Assembly: GCF_020686945.1 (NCBI RefSeq)
Contig: NZ_JAJEPR010000001.1
Coordinates: 216,228 to 280,227 of the forward strand
Source of the DNA: Limivivens faecihominis
GTDB taxonomy: Bacteria > Bacillota > Clostridia > Lachnospirales > Lachnospiraceae
Direction: 5' to 3'
DNA: 64,000 nt
Shown: piece by piece, positions 9,158-17,290 of the stretch
How the letters are laid out: every line of letters starts with the position of its first letter
Numbering within the stretch: position 1 is the first letter of the stretch
Made by a program: the position numbers and the translations under genes
Notes under the pieces: model-generated
What the model was told of the DNA's origin: nothing
The model's database searches: none
What the model saw: the letters and a program-made list of their open reading frames with translations, nothing else

Positions 9158-9990
9158 TGGAAGCAAAAAAGAAATCAAATACTGTCATCGTTTTCATCGT
9201 CGTGCTGTTACTGGCTGTATTCTTTATCATCCCGTTTTTCCTGGTTATCCTGAACAGCTTTAAGACTTCACCGGATTTCGTTGCAAACCCCTTCAGTCTT
9301 CCGACAAAGCTTCACACGGAAAACTATGAGACCGCCTTCAACACGATGAACTTCCTGAATTCCTTCAAGAATTCCATCATCATCTGTGTGATCGCAACCG
9401 GCGTCAGCGTTGTATTAAGCTCCATGAACGCTTACGTCCTTACCCGTAAAAAATGGAAAATCACCAAAGCCTTCTACATGATCCTCATCGCGGCTATGGT
9501 TGTTCCTTTCCAGGTAATCATGATCCCGCTGGTAAAACTCTACGGTTCAGGACTGGGACTGACCAACAACATCTGGCTGGTAACGTTCATCCATATCGGA
9601 CTGAACATTCCGTCCCCGACCTTCCTTTACAGCGGCTTTATCACCGGTGTTCCGGTAGAACTGGATGAGGCTGCCCTGATCGATGGCGCTTCTCCTGAGA
9701 GAACTTTCTTCAGCATCATTTTCCCGCTGCTGAAACCGATTACCATGACAAACATTGTATTCGTTGCTCTTTCCATCTGGAATGACTACATCCTGGCAAG
9801 TACCCTGCTTTCTCTGAAAGAGGTAAAAACCCTGCCGCTGATGACTTACGCATTCCTGACTACCAAGTCCGCGGATTATGCTCCCATGATGGCTGGTCTG
9901 GTTCTGACCATGCTGCCGGTTATGATCCTTTATCTCTTCGGTCAGCGTTACATCATTGAGGGTATCGTGGCAGGAAGCGTGAAGGGCTGA
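9157..9990 (+). CDS. ABC sugar transporter permease (MalG/UgpE type)
   Basis: Second membrane subunit (277 aa), six hydrophobic segments, EAA loop DEAALIDGASPERTFFSIIFPLL near residue 170 and the typical C-terminus YIIEGIVAGSVKG. Its start overlaps the end of the first permease (TAATGG) and its stop overlaps the next start (TGATGG), so the three genes form one translationally coupled operon. Confidence 0.93.
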   Translation: MEAKKKSNTVIVFIVVLLLAVFFIIPFFLVILNSFKTSPDFVANPFSLPTKLHTENYETAFNTMNFLNSFKNSIIICVIATGVSVVLSSMNAYVLTRKKWKITKAFYMILIAAMVVPFQVIMIPLVKLYGSGLGLTNNIWLVTFIHIGLNIPSPTFLYSGFITGVPVELDEAALIDGASPERTFFSIIFPLLKPITMTNIVFVALSIWNDYILASTLLSLKEVKTLPLMTYAFLTTKSADYAPMMAGLVLTMLPVMILYLFGQRYIIEGIVAGSVKG

Positions 9991-10796
9991 TGGAAAACTA
10001 CAGGATTCGGAAAATCGACGCCCATACCTGGCAGCTGGAGGATCCTTTCCGTACCTACCTCTATTTAATAGAAGGTACGGAGAGGGCTGTCCTCATCGAT
10101 GCGGGAAATGGTTTCAGCGGTTTGAAGGAAGTGATCGCTTCCCTCACTGACAAGCCTGTGAGCGTGGTTCTGACTCATGGCCATTTCGACCATACCGGCT
10201 GTGCCGGACTTTTTGAAAGTTGTTCCATTCACAGAGAGGATGTTTCTGTTCTGGAAGAAGGATTTGACAGAAAAGCAAGGGAACATCAGGTAAAACGGTT
10301 TGCGGAGCTTTTTGACGTACCGCTTTCCAAAGAAGAAGAGAGATATCTCATCGATGTGAAAAAGCCGGAAAAGCTTTCCTTCCTTTCCGGGGGCGACCGA
10401 CTGGAGCTGGGCGGAAGGACGCTGGAGGTTATTGAGACTCCGGGCCATACGAGAGGCTGCATCTGCTTCCTCGACAGAGAGAATCAGTATCTCTTTGCCG
10501 GAGATACGGGCTGCAACCGTGAGATTCTGGTTTACTTTGATCACTCCGGCACCGTGAAGGACGTCATGGAATCCGATGAAAAACTTCTGGCGCTGAAAGA
10601 TCAGTATAAAGAGATCTGGCCGGGCCATCACGAGTGTCCCATGGATGCCTCCATCATCGAGGACTACCGCCAGGCGGCAGAGACAATCTTGAAAAATCCC
10701 GGAATCGGAGAGAAGATTTCCCTGGATTCCGGTTACAAAATCCTGTATAATTACAAAACGATTGGAGTTTCTTATACGGAATCTCACATTTCCTGA
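9990..10796 (+). CDS. MBL-fold metallo-hydrolase
   Basis: Metallo-beta-lactamase-fold hydrolase (268 aa), cytoplasmic. Metal motif THGHFDHTG near residue 56, a later histidine in ETPGHTRGCICF, and the aspartate in LFAGDTG complete the usual binuclear zinc or iron site; a last histidine lies in WPGHHECP. The stop-start overlap with the permease shows it belongs to the transporter operon. MBL proteins hydrolyse lactones, thioesters and phosphodiesters among others; the substrate is not predictable, but a sugar-lactone or acyl-sugar role would fit the context. GH43 follows after 42 bp with its own ribosome site. Confidence 0.85.
   Translation: MENYRIRKIDAHTWQLEDPFRTYLYLIEGTERAVLIDAGNGFSGLKEVIASLTDKPVSVVLTHGHFDHTGCAGLFESCSIHREDVSVLEEGFDRKAREHQVKRFAELFDVPLSKEEERYLIDVKKPEKLSFLSGGDRLELGGRTLEVIETPGHTRGCICFLDRENQYLFAGDTGCNREILVYFDHSGTVKDVMESDEKLLALKDQYKEIWPGHHECPMDASIIEDYRQAAETILKNPGIGEKISLDSGYKILYNYKTIGVSYTESHIS
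10746..10765 (+). promoter_or_regulatory. Weak internal promoter/operator candidate before GH43
   Basis: Within the 3' end of the MBL gene, TATAAT (10746-10751) is followed by AAAACGATTGG (10755-10765), which matches nine bases of the proposed LacI operator core. No good -35. Listed because the same pairing of -10 and operator occurs at other genes of the locus. Confidence 0.25.
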
Positions 10797-10838
10797 GGGG
10801 GCCAGCAATGGCTCCCTTGCTTTATAAGGAGGTATCTT

Positions 10839-12482
10839 ATGGTACAGAATCCGATTTTACGCGGTTTTCATCCGGATCCCAGCCTGCTCCGGGTGGGCGA
10901 CGATTATTATCTGGCGACATCCACCTTTGAGTGGGCCCCCGGCGTCCGGATCTATCACTCGACGGACCTGAAACACTGGGACTATGTCACCTCTCCCCTG
11001 GACGATTACTCCAGGATGGACCTTCGGGGCCTCAAGGCTTCCGACGGCATCTGGGCTCCCTGCTTAAGCTGGGACGGAGAGTATTTCTACCTTATTTATA
11101 CAGTGGTCCGCGACGCCCGGGAATTTCCCGTTATGGATACGCCCAACTACCTGATTCGCGCGAAGAAGCTCACCGGTTCCTGGTCCGATCCGGTCTACTT
11201 AAATTCCAGCGGTTTCGACCCCTCCCTCTTTCATGACGAGGACGGCAGAAAATGGCTGGTCAACATGGAGTGGGACTATCGGAAAATCCTTTCCGGGGAA
11301 AATCCCTTCACGGGCATTCTTCTCCAGGAGTACGATCCTGAGAAAAAAGCGCTGGTGGGCGAGGCGAAAAAGATCTTCACCGGTTCTCCCATCGGCGGCA
11401 CGGAGGGGCCACACCTCTACCGCCACAACGGCTATTACTACCTCATGTGCGCCGAAGGCGGAACGGGTTGGTTCCATGCTGTGACGCTGGCCCGGAGCAG
11501 GGAACTTACCGGCCCCTATGAAATTTGCCCGCACAATCCGGTTCTGACCTCCTGGGAGGGCAGCCGTGATCCGAAAGAGATAGAAAAAGCGCTGGCGAAA
11601 AAAGACTTAGGAACCAGTTTCCTCAAGAAAGCCGGTCACGCGAGCCTTGTGGAAGGGCCTGACAATCGCTGGTTCCTGGCTCATCTCTGCGGCAGAAATC
11701 TTCCGGGAATGCTCTACTGCCCCCTGGGACGGGAGACTGCGATCCAGGAAGTGGTCTGGGAAAAAGGCTGGCTGAAACTGAAGGACGGCGGCAGTGCTCC
11801 AAAAGACTCCTTCCGGGCCATCGGAGATTCGGATGCGGAAGAGAAGAGAGAGCCACTGAAAAAAGGATATCATTTTCAGGATGAGAGCTTTCTGGAAGAT
11901 TTCCAGACGCTCCGGGTTTTCTACCGGGATCTCGGGATGACGATCCACGAGAGAGAAGGGTATCTAAGGATCTACGGCCGGGACTCCATTTTCTCCCGCT
12001 ATGAACAGGCCCTCCTTGCGAGACGCCAGATGGAGCTCTCCTTTGAGGCGGCCGTCCGCTTTGAGTTTGCACCGACCTCTTTCCAGCACGGAGCGGGCTT
12101 AAGTTACCGCTACGACGAGCGAAACCAGTATTACGCTTATGTGACCCTGGGAGACAAAGGAGTAGAACTGAACCTGCTGAGCGTGATCGCCGGAAAGACG
12201 GAGCTTCTGGCTTCCGAGCCGGTGAAGGGCCTGGCGGGCGGAGAACTCCCGGCCTACGAGCTCTCCGTCTCCGTGGAGGAGGATGCTGTCCAGTTCTTCT
12301 GGCTGGATGAGACGAGCGAAAAGCGGAAGCTGGGACCGACCCTTCATTCCTATATTCTCTCCGACGATTTCGCGGATGGTTTCACCGGAGCCTTCGTCGG
12401 CGTGGCCGTCCAGGACATGAAAGACCGGAAAAATTATGCGGATGTGGCCTGGTTTAAATATGAAGAAAGAGATGCAAAGTAG
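10839..12482 (+). CDS. GH43 beta-xylosidase / alpha-L-arabinofuranosidase
   Basis: Five-bladed propeller glycosidase (547 aa, full length) acting on non-reducing xylose or arabinose ends. The three GH43 acids are visible: D13 in GFHPDPSLL (base), D127 in GFDPSLFHDEDG (pKa modulator) and E189 in GTEGPHLY (acid). The C-terminal 200 residues form the beta-sandwich typical of XynB-like enzymes (FQHGAGLSYRYDERNQYYAYV). No signal peptide, so it acts on imported oligosaccharides. Ribosome site AAGGAGG. The partner beta-mannosidase and beta-glucosidase make a mixed hemicellulose or glycoprotein-glycan substrate plausible. Xylose versus arabinose specificity is not decided. Confidence 0.92.
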   Translation: MVQNPILRGFHPDPSLLRVGDDYYLATSTFEWAPGVRIYHSTDLKHWDYVTSPLDDYSRMDLRGLKASDGIWAPCLSWDGEYFYLIYTVVRDAREFPVMDTPNYLIRAKKLTGSWSDPVYLNSSGFDPSLFHDEDGRKWLVNMEWDYRKILSGENPFTGILLQEYDPEKKALVGEAKKIFTGSPIGGTEGPHLYRHNGYYYLMCAEGGTGWFHAVTLARSRELTGPYEICPHNPVLTSWEGSRDPKEIEKALAKKDLGTSFLKKAGHASLVEGPDNRWFLAHLCGRNLPGMLYCPLGRETAIQEVVWEKGWLKLKDGGSAPKDSFRAIGDSDAEEKREPLKKGYHFQDESFLEDFQTLRVFYRDLGMTIHEREGYLRIYGRDSIFSRYEQALLARRQMELSFEAAVRFEFAPTSFQHGAGLSYRYDERNQYYAYVTLGDKGVELNLLSVIAGKTELLASEPVKGLAGGELPAYELSVSVEEDAVQFFWLDETSEKRKLGPTLHSYILSDDFADGFTGAFVGVAVQDMKDRKNYADVAWFKYEERDAK

Positions 12483-12491
12483 GCAAGTATC

Positions 12492-12513
12492 TGCTATAAT
12501 GAAACCGTTTCCC
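12492..12513 (+). promoter_or_regulatory. Internal promoter and operator before the beta-mannosidase
   Basis: Extended -10 TGCTATAAT (12492-12500) is followed directly by GAAACCGTTTCCC, an inverted repeat with GAAAC/GTTTC arms. It could let the beta-mannosidase gene be expressed separately from the transporter operon. The -35 is poor. Confidence 0.4.
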
Positions 12514-12562
12514 GGGCTGTGAAAAAAAGCCCACAGACTGCAACTTTGAAAGGACATAAAAG

Positions 12563-14998
12563 ATGAAAAGAGAGCTGAAAGAGTCTTTTGAAATACGGGT
12601 AGCCGGAACCGAGGACTGGTATTCCATGACCGTTCCGGGTTCCGCCATGGACACCCTTGTGAAGGCAGGCGTTCTGCCCGATCCCTACTATGGAGAGAAC
12701 GAGTATCAGGTGCGGGAATTTTTCCGCAACGATTTTGACATCCGGGGTCATTTTACCGTAAGCCCGGAGGAGTTTAAAGCCGGTCATATGCTTCTGGTCT
12801 TCAACGGCATCGACACCGTGGCTGACCTTTATCTCAACGGTCACAAACTGGGCCACACAGAAAACATGCACCGCCGCTTTACTTTTGACATCAAAAAATA
12901 TGCGAAAGAGGGAGACAACCTCCTGGAAATCCACCTTGCTTCCCCGCTGAACTTTATCGAGTCTTACAAACCCGCAAAAGGCCGCGAGATCCATATGTGC
13001 AACACCGGCACGATGCCGGGCAACCAGTATATCAGAAAACCCCACTGCATGTTTGGCTGGGACTGGGGTCCCCAGCTTCCGGATGCCGGCATTTTCCGTG
13101 AGATCGAGCTTGTGACCTACGAGAAAGCCCGCCTGATGGACACCCTGATTCGCCAGAAACACGAGGAAGGTCAGGTAACGCTGACGATGACCACCGATGT
13201 GGAAAAGGATGCGGACGCAAAGGTGAAGCTTACCTATGAGGTTATGGATCCTGACGGAAAACTTCTCTATCTGGGAGAGGATTCCAGCGTGAAAATCGAG
13301 GAGCCGAGACTCTGGTGGCCTCACGGAAGCGGAGAGCAGCCCCTTTATACGGTCCGCGTACTCATGGAGAGCGAGGGCGAGGAGGCCCAGGAGAAGCTTT
13401 ACCGCATCGGTCTTCGTACGGTGACGGTTTCCAGAGAGGATGACGAGTGGGGCCAGGAATTTGCCATCACCGTCAACGGAAAGAAGATCTTCGCAAGAGG
13501 AGCTGACTATATCCCCGACGACTGTTATTATTCCAGACTGACCCGAGAGGTGTTTCTGCGAGATGTGCAGGCAGCAGTATTTGCCAATTTCAACTGCCTC
13601 CGGATCTGGGGTGGCGGCTATTATCCCGCCGATGAGTTCTACGATCTCTGCGATGAGTACGGTATTCTGCTCTGGCAGGATCTCATGTATGCCTGCAACA
13701 TTTACGACCTCACCGAGTCCTTCAAGGAGAATATCGTGGAGGAGGCAAGGGACAACATCCTTCGTTTCCGGAACCATGCCAGCCTGGGCCTGATCTGCGG
13801 AAACAACGAGCTGGAATCCGCCTGGACCGACTGGACAGCCATGAAATGCCATGCGCCTTCTCTCAAGAGAGATTACCTCATTCAGTTCGAGTACCTTCTC
13901 GCCAACGTGGTGAAAGAGACCGCGCCGGATGCCTTCTACTGGCCCTCTTCCCCGTCCTCAGGCGGAAGCTTTGACAAGCCCAACGACGACAACCGCGGAG
14001 ATGCTCACTACTGGGACGTATGGCACGGCCAGCTGCCCTTCAGCGAGTATCTGAACCACTATTTCCGTTTCTGCTCTGAGTTCGGTTTCCAGTCTCTGCC
14101 TTCCATCAAGACGATTGAGACCTTCACCGAGGAAAAAGACCGGAACCTCTTCTCCAAAGTCATGGAGAGCCATCAGAAGAACCCGGCAGCCAACGGAAAG
14201 ATTCTCTATTATCTCTCCGAGACCTTCCGTTACCCGAGAGACCTCTCCGGCCTGACTTTCTTAAGTCAGATCCTTCAGGGTTACGCGATGAAGGTCGCTA
14301 CCGAGCACTGGAGAAGAAACCGCGGCAGATGTATGGGAAGCATTTACTGGCAGTTCAACGACAACTGGCCTGTGGCTTCCTGGTCCAGCATGGATTATTA
14401 CGGAAGATACAAGGCGCTTCACTATATGGCCCGCGTCTTCAACGAGGCCGTAGCGGGCAGCATCCGCAAAGAGGGAAATACCATGGGCTTCTGGATCTCC
14501 AACGAGAGCCTGAAAGAAGCCGCTGTGGAGGTAAAAGTAAGCCTTAAGGATCTGGATTTCAAGGTGCTCTATGAGGAGACCGTTTCCGGAACCGTGGCTC
14601 CGCTTTCCGCTGTGGACCTTCTCACGAAGGATTTTTCCGAGCTGATCGAGGGCCGCAGCGAGCAGGTCTTTGTCACCATGGAATACAAAGTTACCGACAA
14701 AGAGACCGGAAAAACTGAGGAGCGCTGCGAGTTTGAGACCTTCGTTCCCGTGAAACATCTGGAACTCAAGGACCCGGAGCTTACCGTTTCCTGCGCTGAG
14801 GACGGCACTGTGACGATCTCTGCCAAGAGCTTTGCTCCCTACTGCATGGTCGAGGGCGTTAACGAGGATATCATCTGGGACAGCAACGTCCTGGCTATGA
14901 CAGACGGAAATGCGAAGGTCCTGCATCCGGTGAAAGGCGTTGTTCCGGGAGTGAAGCCGGAGATTCGCGTTTACGATGTATATCATACTTATGCATAA
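12563..14998 (+). CDS. GH2 beta-mannosidase
   Basis: Cytoplasmic exo-beta-mannosidase (811 aa) removing terminal beta-mannose from manno-oligosaccharides or from the Man-beta-1,4-GlcNAc core of N-glycans. The jelly-roll domain starts at once (WYSMTVPGSAMDTLVKAGVLPDPYYGENE, a beta-mannosidase rather than beta-galactosidase signature; HCMFGWDWGPQLPDAGIFR follows). The barrel shows acid/base E416 in CGNNELES and nucleophile E506 in FCSEFGFQS, then YWQFNDNWPVASWSS. Ribosome site AAAGGAC. Its neighbours are GH43 upstream and GH1 downstream, with GH38 alpha-mannosidase 3 kb further on. Confidence 0.93.
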   Translation: MKRELKESFEIRVAGTEDWYSMTVPGSAMDTLVKAGVLPDPYYGENEYQVREFFRNDFDIRGHFTVSPEEFKAGHMLLVFNGIDTVADLYLNGHKLGHTENMHRRFTFDIKKYAKEGDNLLEIHLASPLNFIESYKPAKGREIHMCNTGTMPGNQYIRKPHCMFGWDWGPQLPDAGIFREIELVTYEKARLMDTLIRQKHEEGQVTLTMTTDVEKDADAKVKLTYEVMDPDGKLLYLGEDSSVKIEEPRLWWPHGSGEQPLYTVRVLMESEGEEAQEKLYRIGLRTVTVSREDDEWGQEFAITVNGKKIFARGADYIPDDCYYSRLTREVFLRDVQAAVFANFNCLRIWGGGYYPADEFYDLCDEYGILLWQDLMYACNIYDLTESFKENIVEEARDNILRFRNHASLGLICGNNELESAWTDWTAMKCHAPSLKRDYLIQFEYLLANVVKETAPDAFYWPSSPSSGGSFDKPNDDNRGDAHYWDVWHGQLPFSEYLNHYFRFCSEFGFQSLPSIKTIETFTEEKDRNLFSKVMESHQKNPAANGKILYYLSETFRYPRDLSGLTFLSQILQGYAMKVATEHWRRNRGRCMGSIYWQFNDNWPVASWSSMDYYGRYKALHYMARVFNEAVAGSIRKEGNTMGFWISNESLKEAAVEVKVSLKDLDFKVLYEETVSGTVAPLSAVDLLTKDFSELIEGRSEQVFVTMEYKVTDKETGKTEERCEFETFVPVKHLELKDPELTVSCAEDGTVTISAKSFAPYCMVEGVNEDIIWDSNVLAMTDGNAKVLHPVKGVVPGVKPEIRVYDVYHTYA

Positions 14999-15008
14999 AA
15001 AAGAAGCT

Positions 15009-15032
15009 GGGGTCAAAAGATCTTTTGACTCC
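15009..15032. repeat. Palindrome of the GTCAAAAG-CTTTTGAC type
   Basis: A perfect 18-bp core (GTCAAAAGATCTTTTGAC, 15012-15029) extended by GG/CC. Closely similar hairpins flank the R2 repeats at 63726 and 63931. Here it lies between the beta-mannosidase and GH1 and lacks a clear T tract, so it is probably a dispersed hairpin rather than a strong terminator. Confidence 0.6.
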
Positions 15033-15082
15033 GGAAAAAGAGGACAGAAAGCTGTCCAGGATAAGAAAGGAGACATACACAA

Positions 15083-16447
15083 ATGAGCTTCAGAAAGGAT
15101 TTTGTATGGGGAGCGGCTACCGCTTCCTATCAGGTGGAAGGAGCCGCCTACGAGGACGGCAAGGGACTGAATATCTGGGATGTATTCTGCAAAGAGGATG
15201 GTCATGTCTATGAGCACCACACAGGCGATGTGGCCTGCGACCAGTATCACCGCTACAAAGAAGATGTGGCCATCATGAAGGAGCTGGGCCTGAAAGCCTA
15301 TCGTTTTTCCGTAAACTGGGCCCGCATCCTGCCGGAAGGAATCGGGAAAGTCAATGAGAAAGGCCTCGCTTATTACGATAACCTCGTAAACTGCCTGATC
15401 GAGAACGGTATTGAGCCCTATATGACTCTCTATCACTGGGATCTTCCCTACGCCCTTCATCAGAAAGGCGGCTGGCTGAATCCTCAGTCTCCGGAATGGT
15501 TCTATGAGTATGCAAAGCTGATGGCCGCTCATTTTTCTGACCGTGTCAGCCATTTCTTCACCTTCAACGAGCCCCAGTGTACCGTCGGCCTGGGCTATGT
15601 GACCGGCGAGCATGCACCGGGACTGAAAGTTGGCCCTTATGATTACTTCAGTATCTGGCACAACGTTCTGAAGGCTCATGGTCGCGGCGTACAGGCCATC
15701 CGTGAGGCAGCAGTCCGCCCGGTGGAAATCGGAATGGCTCCCTGCGGCGCCCTCTATTATCCGGCAACCGATTCCAAGGAGGATATCGAGGCAGCGAGAA
15801 AAGCAAACTTCTCCCTTCCCGAGGCAGATATCCGTGCAGCAAGCTGGGATGTGGCCTTCTGTGCCGATCCGGTTTTCTTAGGCCAGTATCCGGAGGATAT
15901 CATGAAGAGCTTCGGCCAGTATTTCCCGAAAAATGCGGAGAAGGATCTGGAGCTGATTTCCCAGCCGCTGGATTTCTACGGACAGAACATCTACAACGCC
16001 GTACCGGTACGGGCAGATGAAAACGGCAATCCGGTCCGTGTGGACCGTTATCCGGGCTTCCCGAAGACCGCCATCCAGTGGCCGGTGACTCCGGAAGTTC
16101 TCTACTGGGCTCCGAAATTCCTCTATGAGCGTTACCAGAAACCTTTCTATGTGACCGAGAACGGCATGTCCTCCCATGACTGGGTATCCCTGGACGGAAA
16201 GGTTCATGACGCGAGCCGTGTGGACTTCATGCACCGCTACTTAAGAGAGTTCAAAAAAGCAGCCGCCGACGGCGTAGACCTTCGCGGTTACTTTGCCTGG
16301 TCCCTCATGGACAACTTTGAGTGGGCCTACGGCTACTCCGAGCGTTTCGGCATGGTCTATGTAGACTACCAGACCCAGAAACGCACCGTGAAAGATTCCG
16401 GTCTCTTCTATAAAAATGTGATCGCTTCCAACGGAGAGATTCTGTAA
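15083..16447 (+). CDS. GH1 beta-glucosidase
   Basis: Retaining beta-glycosidase (454 aa) for cellobiose-type or other beta-linked disaccharides. Typical N-terminus (FRKDFVWGAATASYQVEGA), acid/base E163 in FTFNEPQC and nucleophile E359 in YVTENGMS, C-terminal RGYFAWSLMDNFEW. No phospho-sugar-binding SxxK-type C-terminus is obvious, so a plain beta-glucosidase rather than a 6-phospho enzyme is favoured. Ribosome site AAAGGAG before the ATG. It ends the forward glycosidase run; a terminator follows. Confidence 0.95.
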   Translation: MSFRKDFVWGAATASYQVEGAAYEDGKGLNIWDVFCKEDGHVYEHHTGDVACDQYHRYKEDVAIMKELGLKAYRFSVNWARILPEGIGKVNEKGLAYYDNLVNCLIENGIEPYMTLYHWDLPYALHQKGGWLNPQSPEWFYEYAKLMAAHFSDRVSHFFTFNEPQCTVGLGYVTGEHAPGLKVGPYDYFSIWHNVLKAHGRGVQAIREAAVRPVEIGMAPCGALYYPATDSKEDIEAARKANFSLPEADIRAASWDVAFCADPVFLGQYPEDIMKSFGQYFPKNAEKDLELISQPLDFYGQNIYNAVPVRADENGNPVRVDRYPGFPKTAIQWPVTPEVLYWAPKFLYERYQKPFYVTENGMSSHDWVSLDGKVHDASRVDFMHRYLREFKKAAADGVDLRGYFAWSLMDNFEWAYGYSERFGMVYVDYQTQKRTVKDSGLFYKNVIASNGEIL

Positions 16448-16456
16448 GATTTAAAG

Positions 16457-16503
16457 AGACAGCCTGCGGCAAGAATGAGTTTGCGGCGGGCTGTCTTTTT
16501 TTG
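16457..16503 (+). terminator. Rho-independent terminator after GH1
   Basis: AGACAGCC / GGGCTGTCT stem with extended GC pairing, then seven Ts. Confidence 0.9.
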
Positions 16504-16513
16504 AAAAAATTGC

Positions 16514-16542
16514 GTGAAAAATTGCAAAAAACATGTTATGAT
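16514..16542 (+). promoter_or_regulatory. Promoter of a structured leader
   Basis: GTGAAA, 17 bp, TATGAT, with an extended -10 (TGTTATGAT). Transcription would start near 16549. Confidence 0.5.
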
Positions 16543-16548
16543 ATATAT

Positions 16549-16783
16549 AAGCATTTTATTTCTAAACATTTCTTTGTGAGACACTCTCATTTCTTTATTC
16601 GCTGCGTTCGCAGTCTTAGAAATTTCCAATGCGAGAACAGACAAACAAAAACAGAGGAGACTTCTGAGGCAGAAAAGCAGAGCCTCCTCGGCACAGCAGA
16701 AGCAGAAAACTTCTGATGTAGAGAAAATAGCAGGCTATTCAAAGATTCAGTGGTCAGAATCCTTTCGGAAGGAGGCAAAAACA
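16549..16783 (+). ncRNA. Structured leader RNA candidate, unknown class
   Basis: A 235-nt stretch between promoter and small gene rich in inverted repeats. TTTCTAA (16559) pairs with TTAGAAA (16616) and encloses two hairpins, TGAGA/TCTCA (16577-16589) and CTGC/GCAG (16602-16613), forming a three-way junction. Then come GAGGAG/CTCCTC (16654-16689), CAGAAG/CTTCTG (16697-16715), GATTC/GAATC, and CCTT/AAGG overlapping the ribosome site. No known RNA family was recognised. It could be a cis-regulator of the small protein or an independent RNA. Folding was judged by eye. Confidence 0.4.
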
Positions 16784-16969
16784 ATGACAGGTTTTGGGGA
16801 GATGATTTTTCAGAATGGAATGGAGCAGGGCGAAAAGTCCATCGTAGAATACATGATGAAAACGGGGAAATATTCGCTGGAGGAGATTTCTGCCATCACA
16901 GGGGTTTCCATGGAGACCGTGGAAAAAATCTCCACGGGACAGGTATATGGGTCGGAACCCCGAGATTAA
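16784..16969 (+). CDS. Small protein resembling the C-terminus of Rpn/PD-(D/E)XK transposase-like proteins
   Basis: 61 aa with a strong ribosome site (GGAAGGAGG). The middle (EYMMKTGKYSLEEISAITGVSMETVEKI) resembles the helix-turn-helix-like tail found at the C-terminus of Rpn-family recombination-promoting nucleases and related putative transposases. No nuclease domain precedes it; the 235 bp upstream holds stop codons and RNA-like structure. It is either a genuine small DNA-binding-type protein or a decayed remnant with a retained start site. Function unknown. Confidence 0.5.
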   Translation: MTGFGEMIFQNGMEQGEKSIVEYMMKTGKYSLEEISAITGVSMETVEKISTGQVYGSEPRD

Positions 16970-17001
16970 CAAAAATTTAACAAAAAATCCATTTCTTCTG
17001 C

Positions 17002-17030
17002 TTGACAGCGGAAAAATCAAGTGCTATAAC
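17002..17030 (+). promoter_or_regulatory. Strong promoter of the kinase leader
   Basis: TTGACA, 17 bp, TATAAC: a near-consensus vegetative promoter. Transcription would start near 17037, about 250 nt before the coding start. Confidence 0.8.
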
Positions 17031-17036
17031 ATAGCA

Positions 17037-17290
17037 AGAACAAAAGAAGCAGGGAACAATAGATTATTCAGGAATTCGGAAAACGATTTCCTGATGATTT
17101 TTTTGAGCCTACAGGTTTACACTGGGGAGGGTGGAACCTGAGTTGGAAGCTTCCGGTTCGATAACCATGATAAGCGGCAGACACGGGAAGGCTTAGCGTA
17201 TCTGCCTTGACATATATTTGCGGTGCCAGAGAGCAGCAGCATGGTGCAGGACTACGGGCATTGCTATTATTACGAAGGAAGGACATTACA
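17037..17290 (+). ncRNA. Long structured 5' leader of the P-loop kinase gene
   Basis: A 254-nt leader with several stems: CAGGAA/TTCCTG (from 17069), CAGGTT/AACCTG (17112-17140) around a G-rich loop, the palindrome GGAAGCTTCC (17145-17154), GGTT/AACC (17155-17166), and GGCAGA/TCTGCC (17176-17206). It contains no convincing open frame and no terminator before the gene. GGGTGGAACC resembles the T-box core, but the remaining T-box parts and the terminator are absent. It is probably a regulatory leader of unrecognised class. Folding was judged by eye. Confidence 0.45.
17078..17091. promoter_or_regulatory. LacI-type operator in the kinase leader
   Basis: GGAAAACGATTTCC has 6 of 7 paired positions and a central CG, and is identical over 13 bases to the site before the ABC operon. 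It lies about 40 bp inside the transcript, where a bound repressor could act as a roadblock; it is also part of a CAGGAA/TTCCTG hairpin. Confidence 0.55.

Noticed and set aside
16501..16716. 71-codon open frame before the small Rpn-tail gene
   Set aside because: It starts inside the GH1 terminator, has no ribosome site and runs across the structured leader; composition is not protein-like.
17101..17166. T-box riboswitch in the kinase leader (GGGTGGAACC)
   Set aside because: Only the short core matches; no terminator/antiterminator pair, no specifier stem, and the downstream gene is not amino-acid related.
17155..17166. tRNA or tmRNA T-arm (GGTTCGATAACC)
   Set aside because: The stem is only 3-4 bp with a wrong loop length, and no acceptor or anticodon arms surround it.
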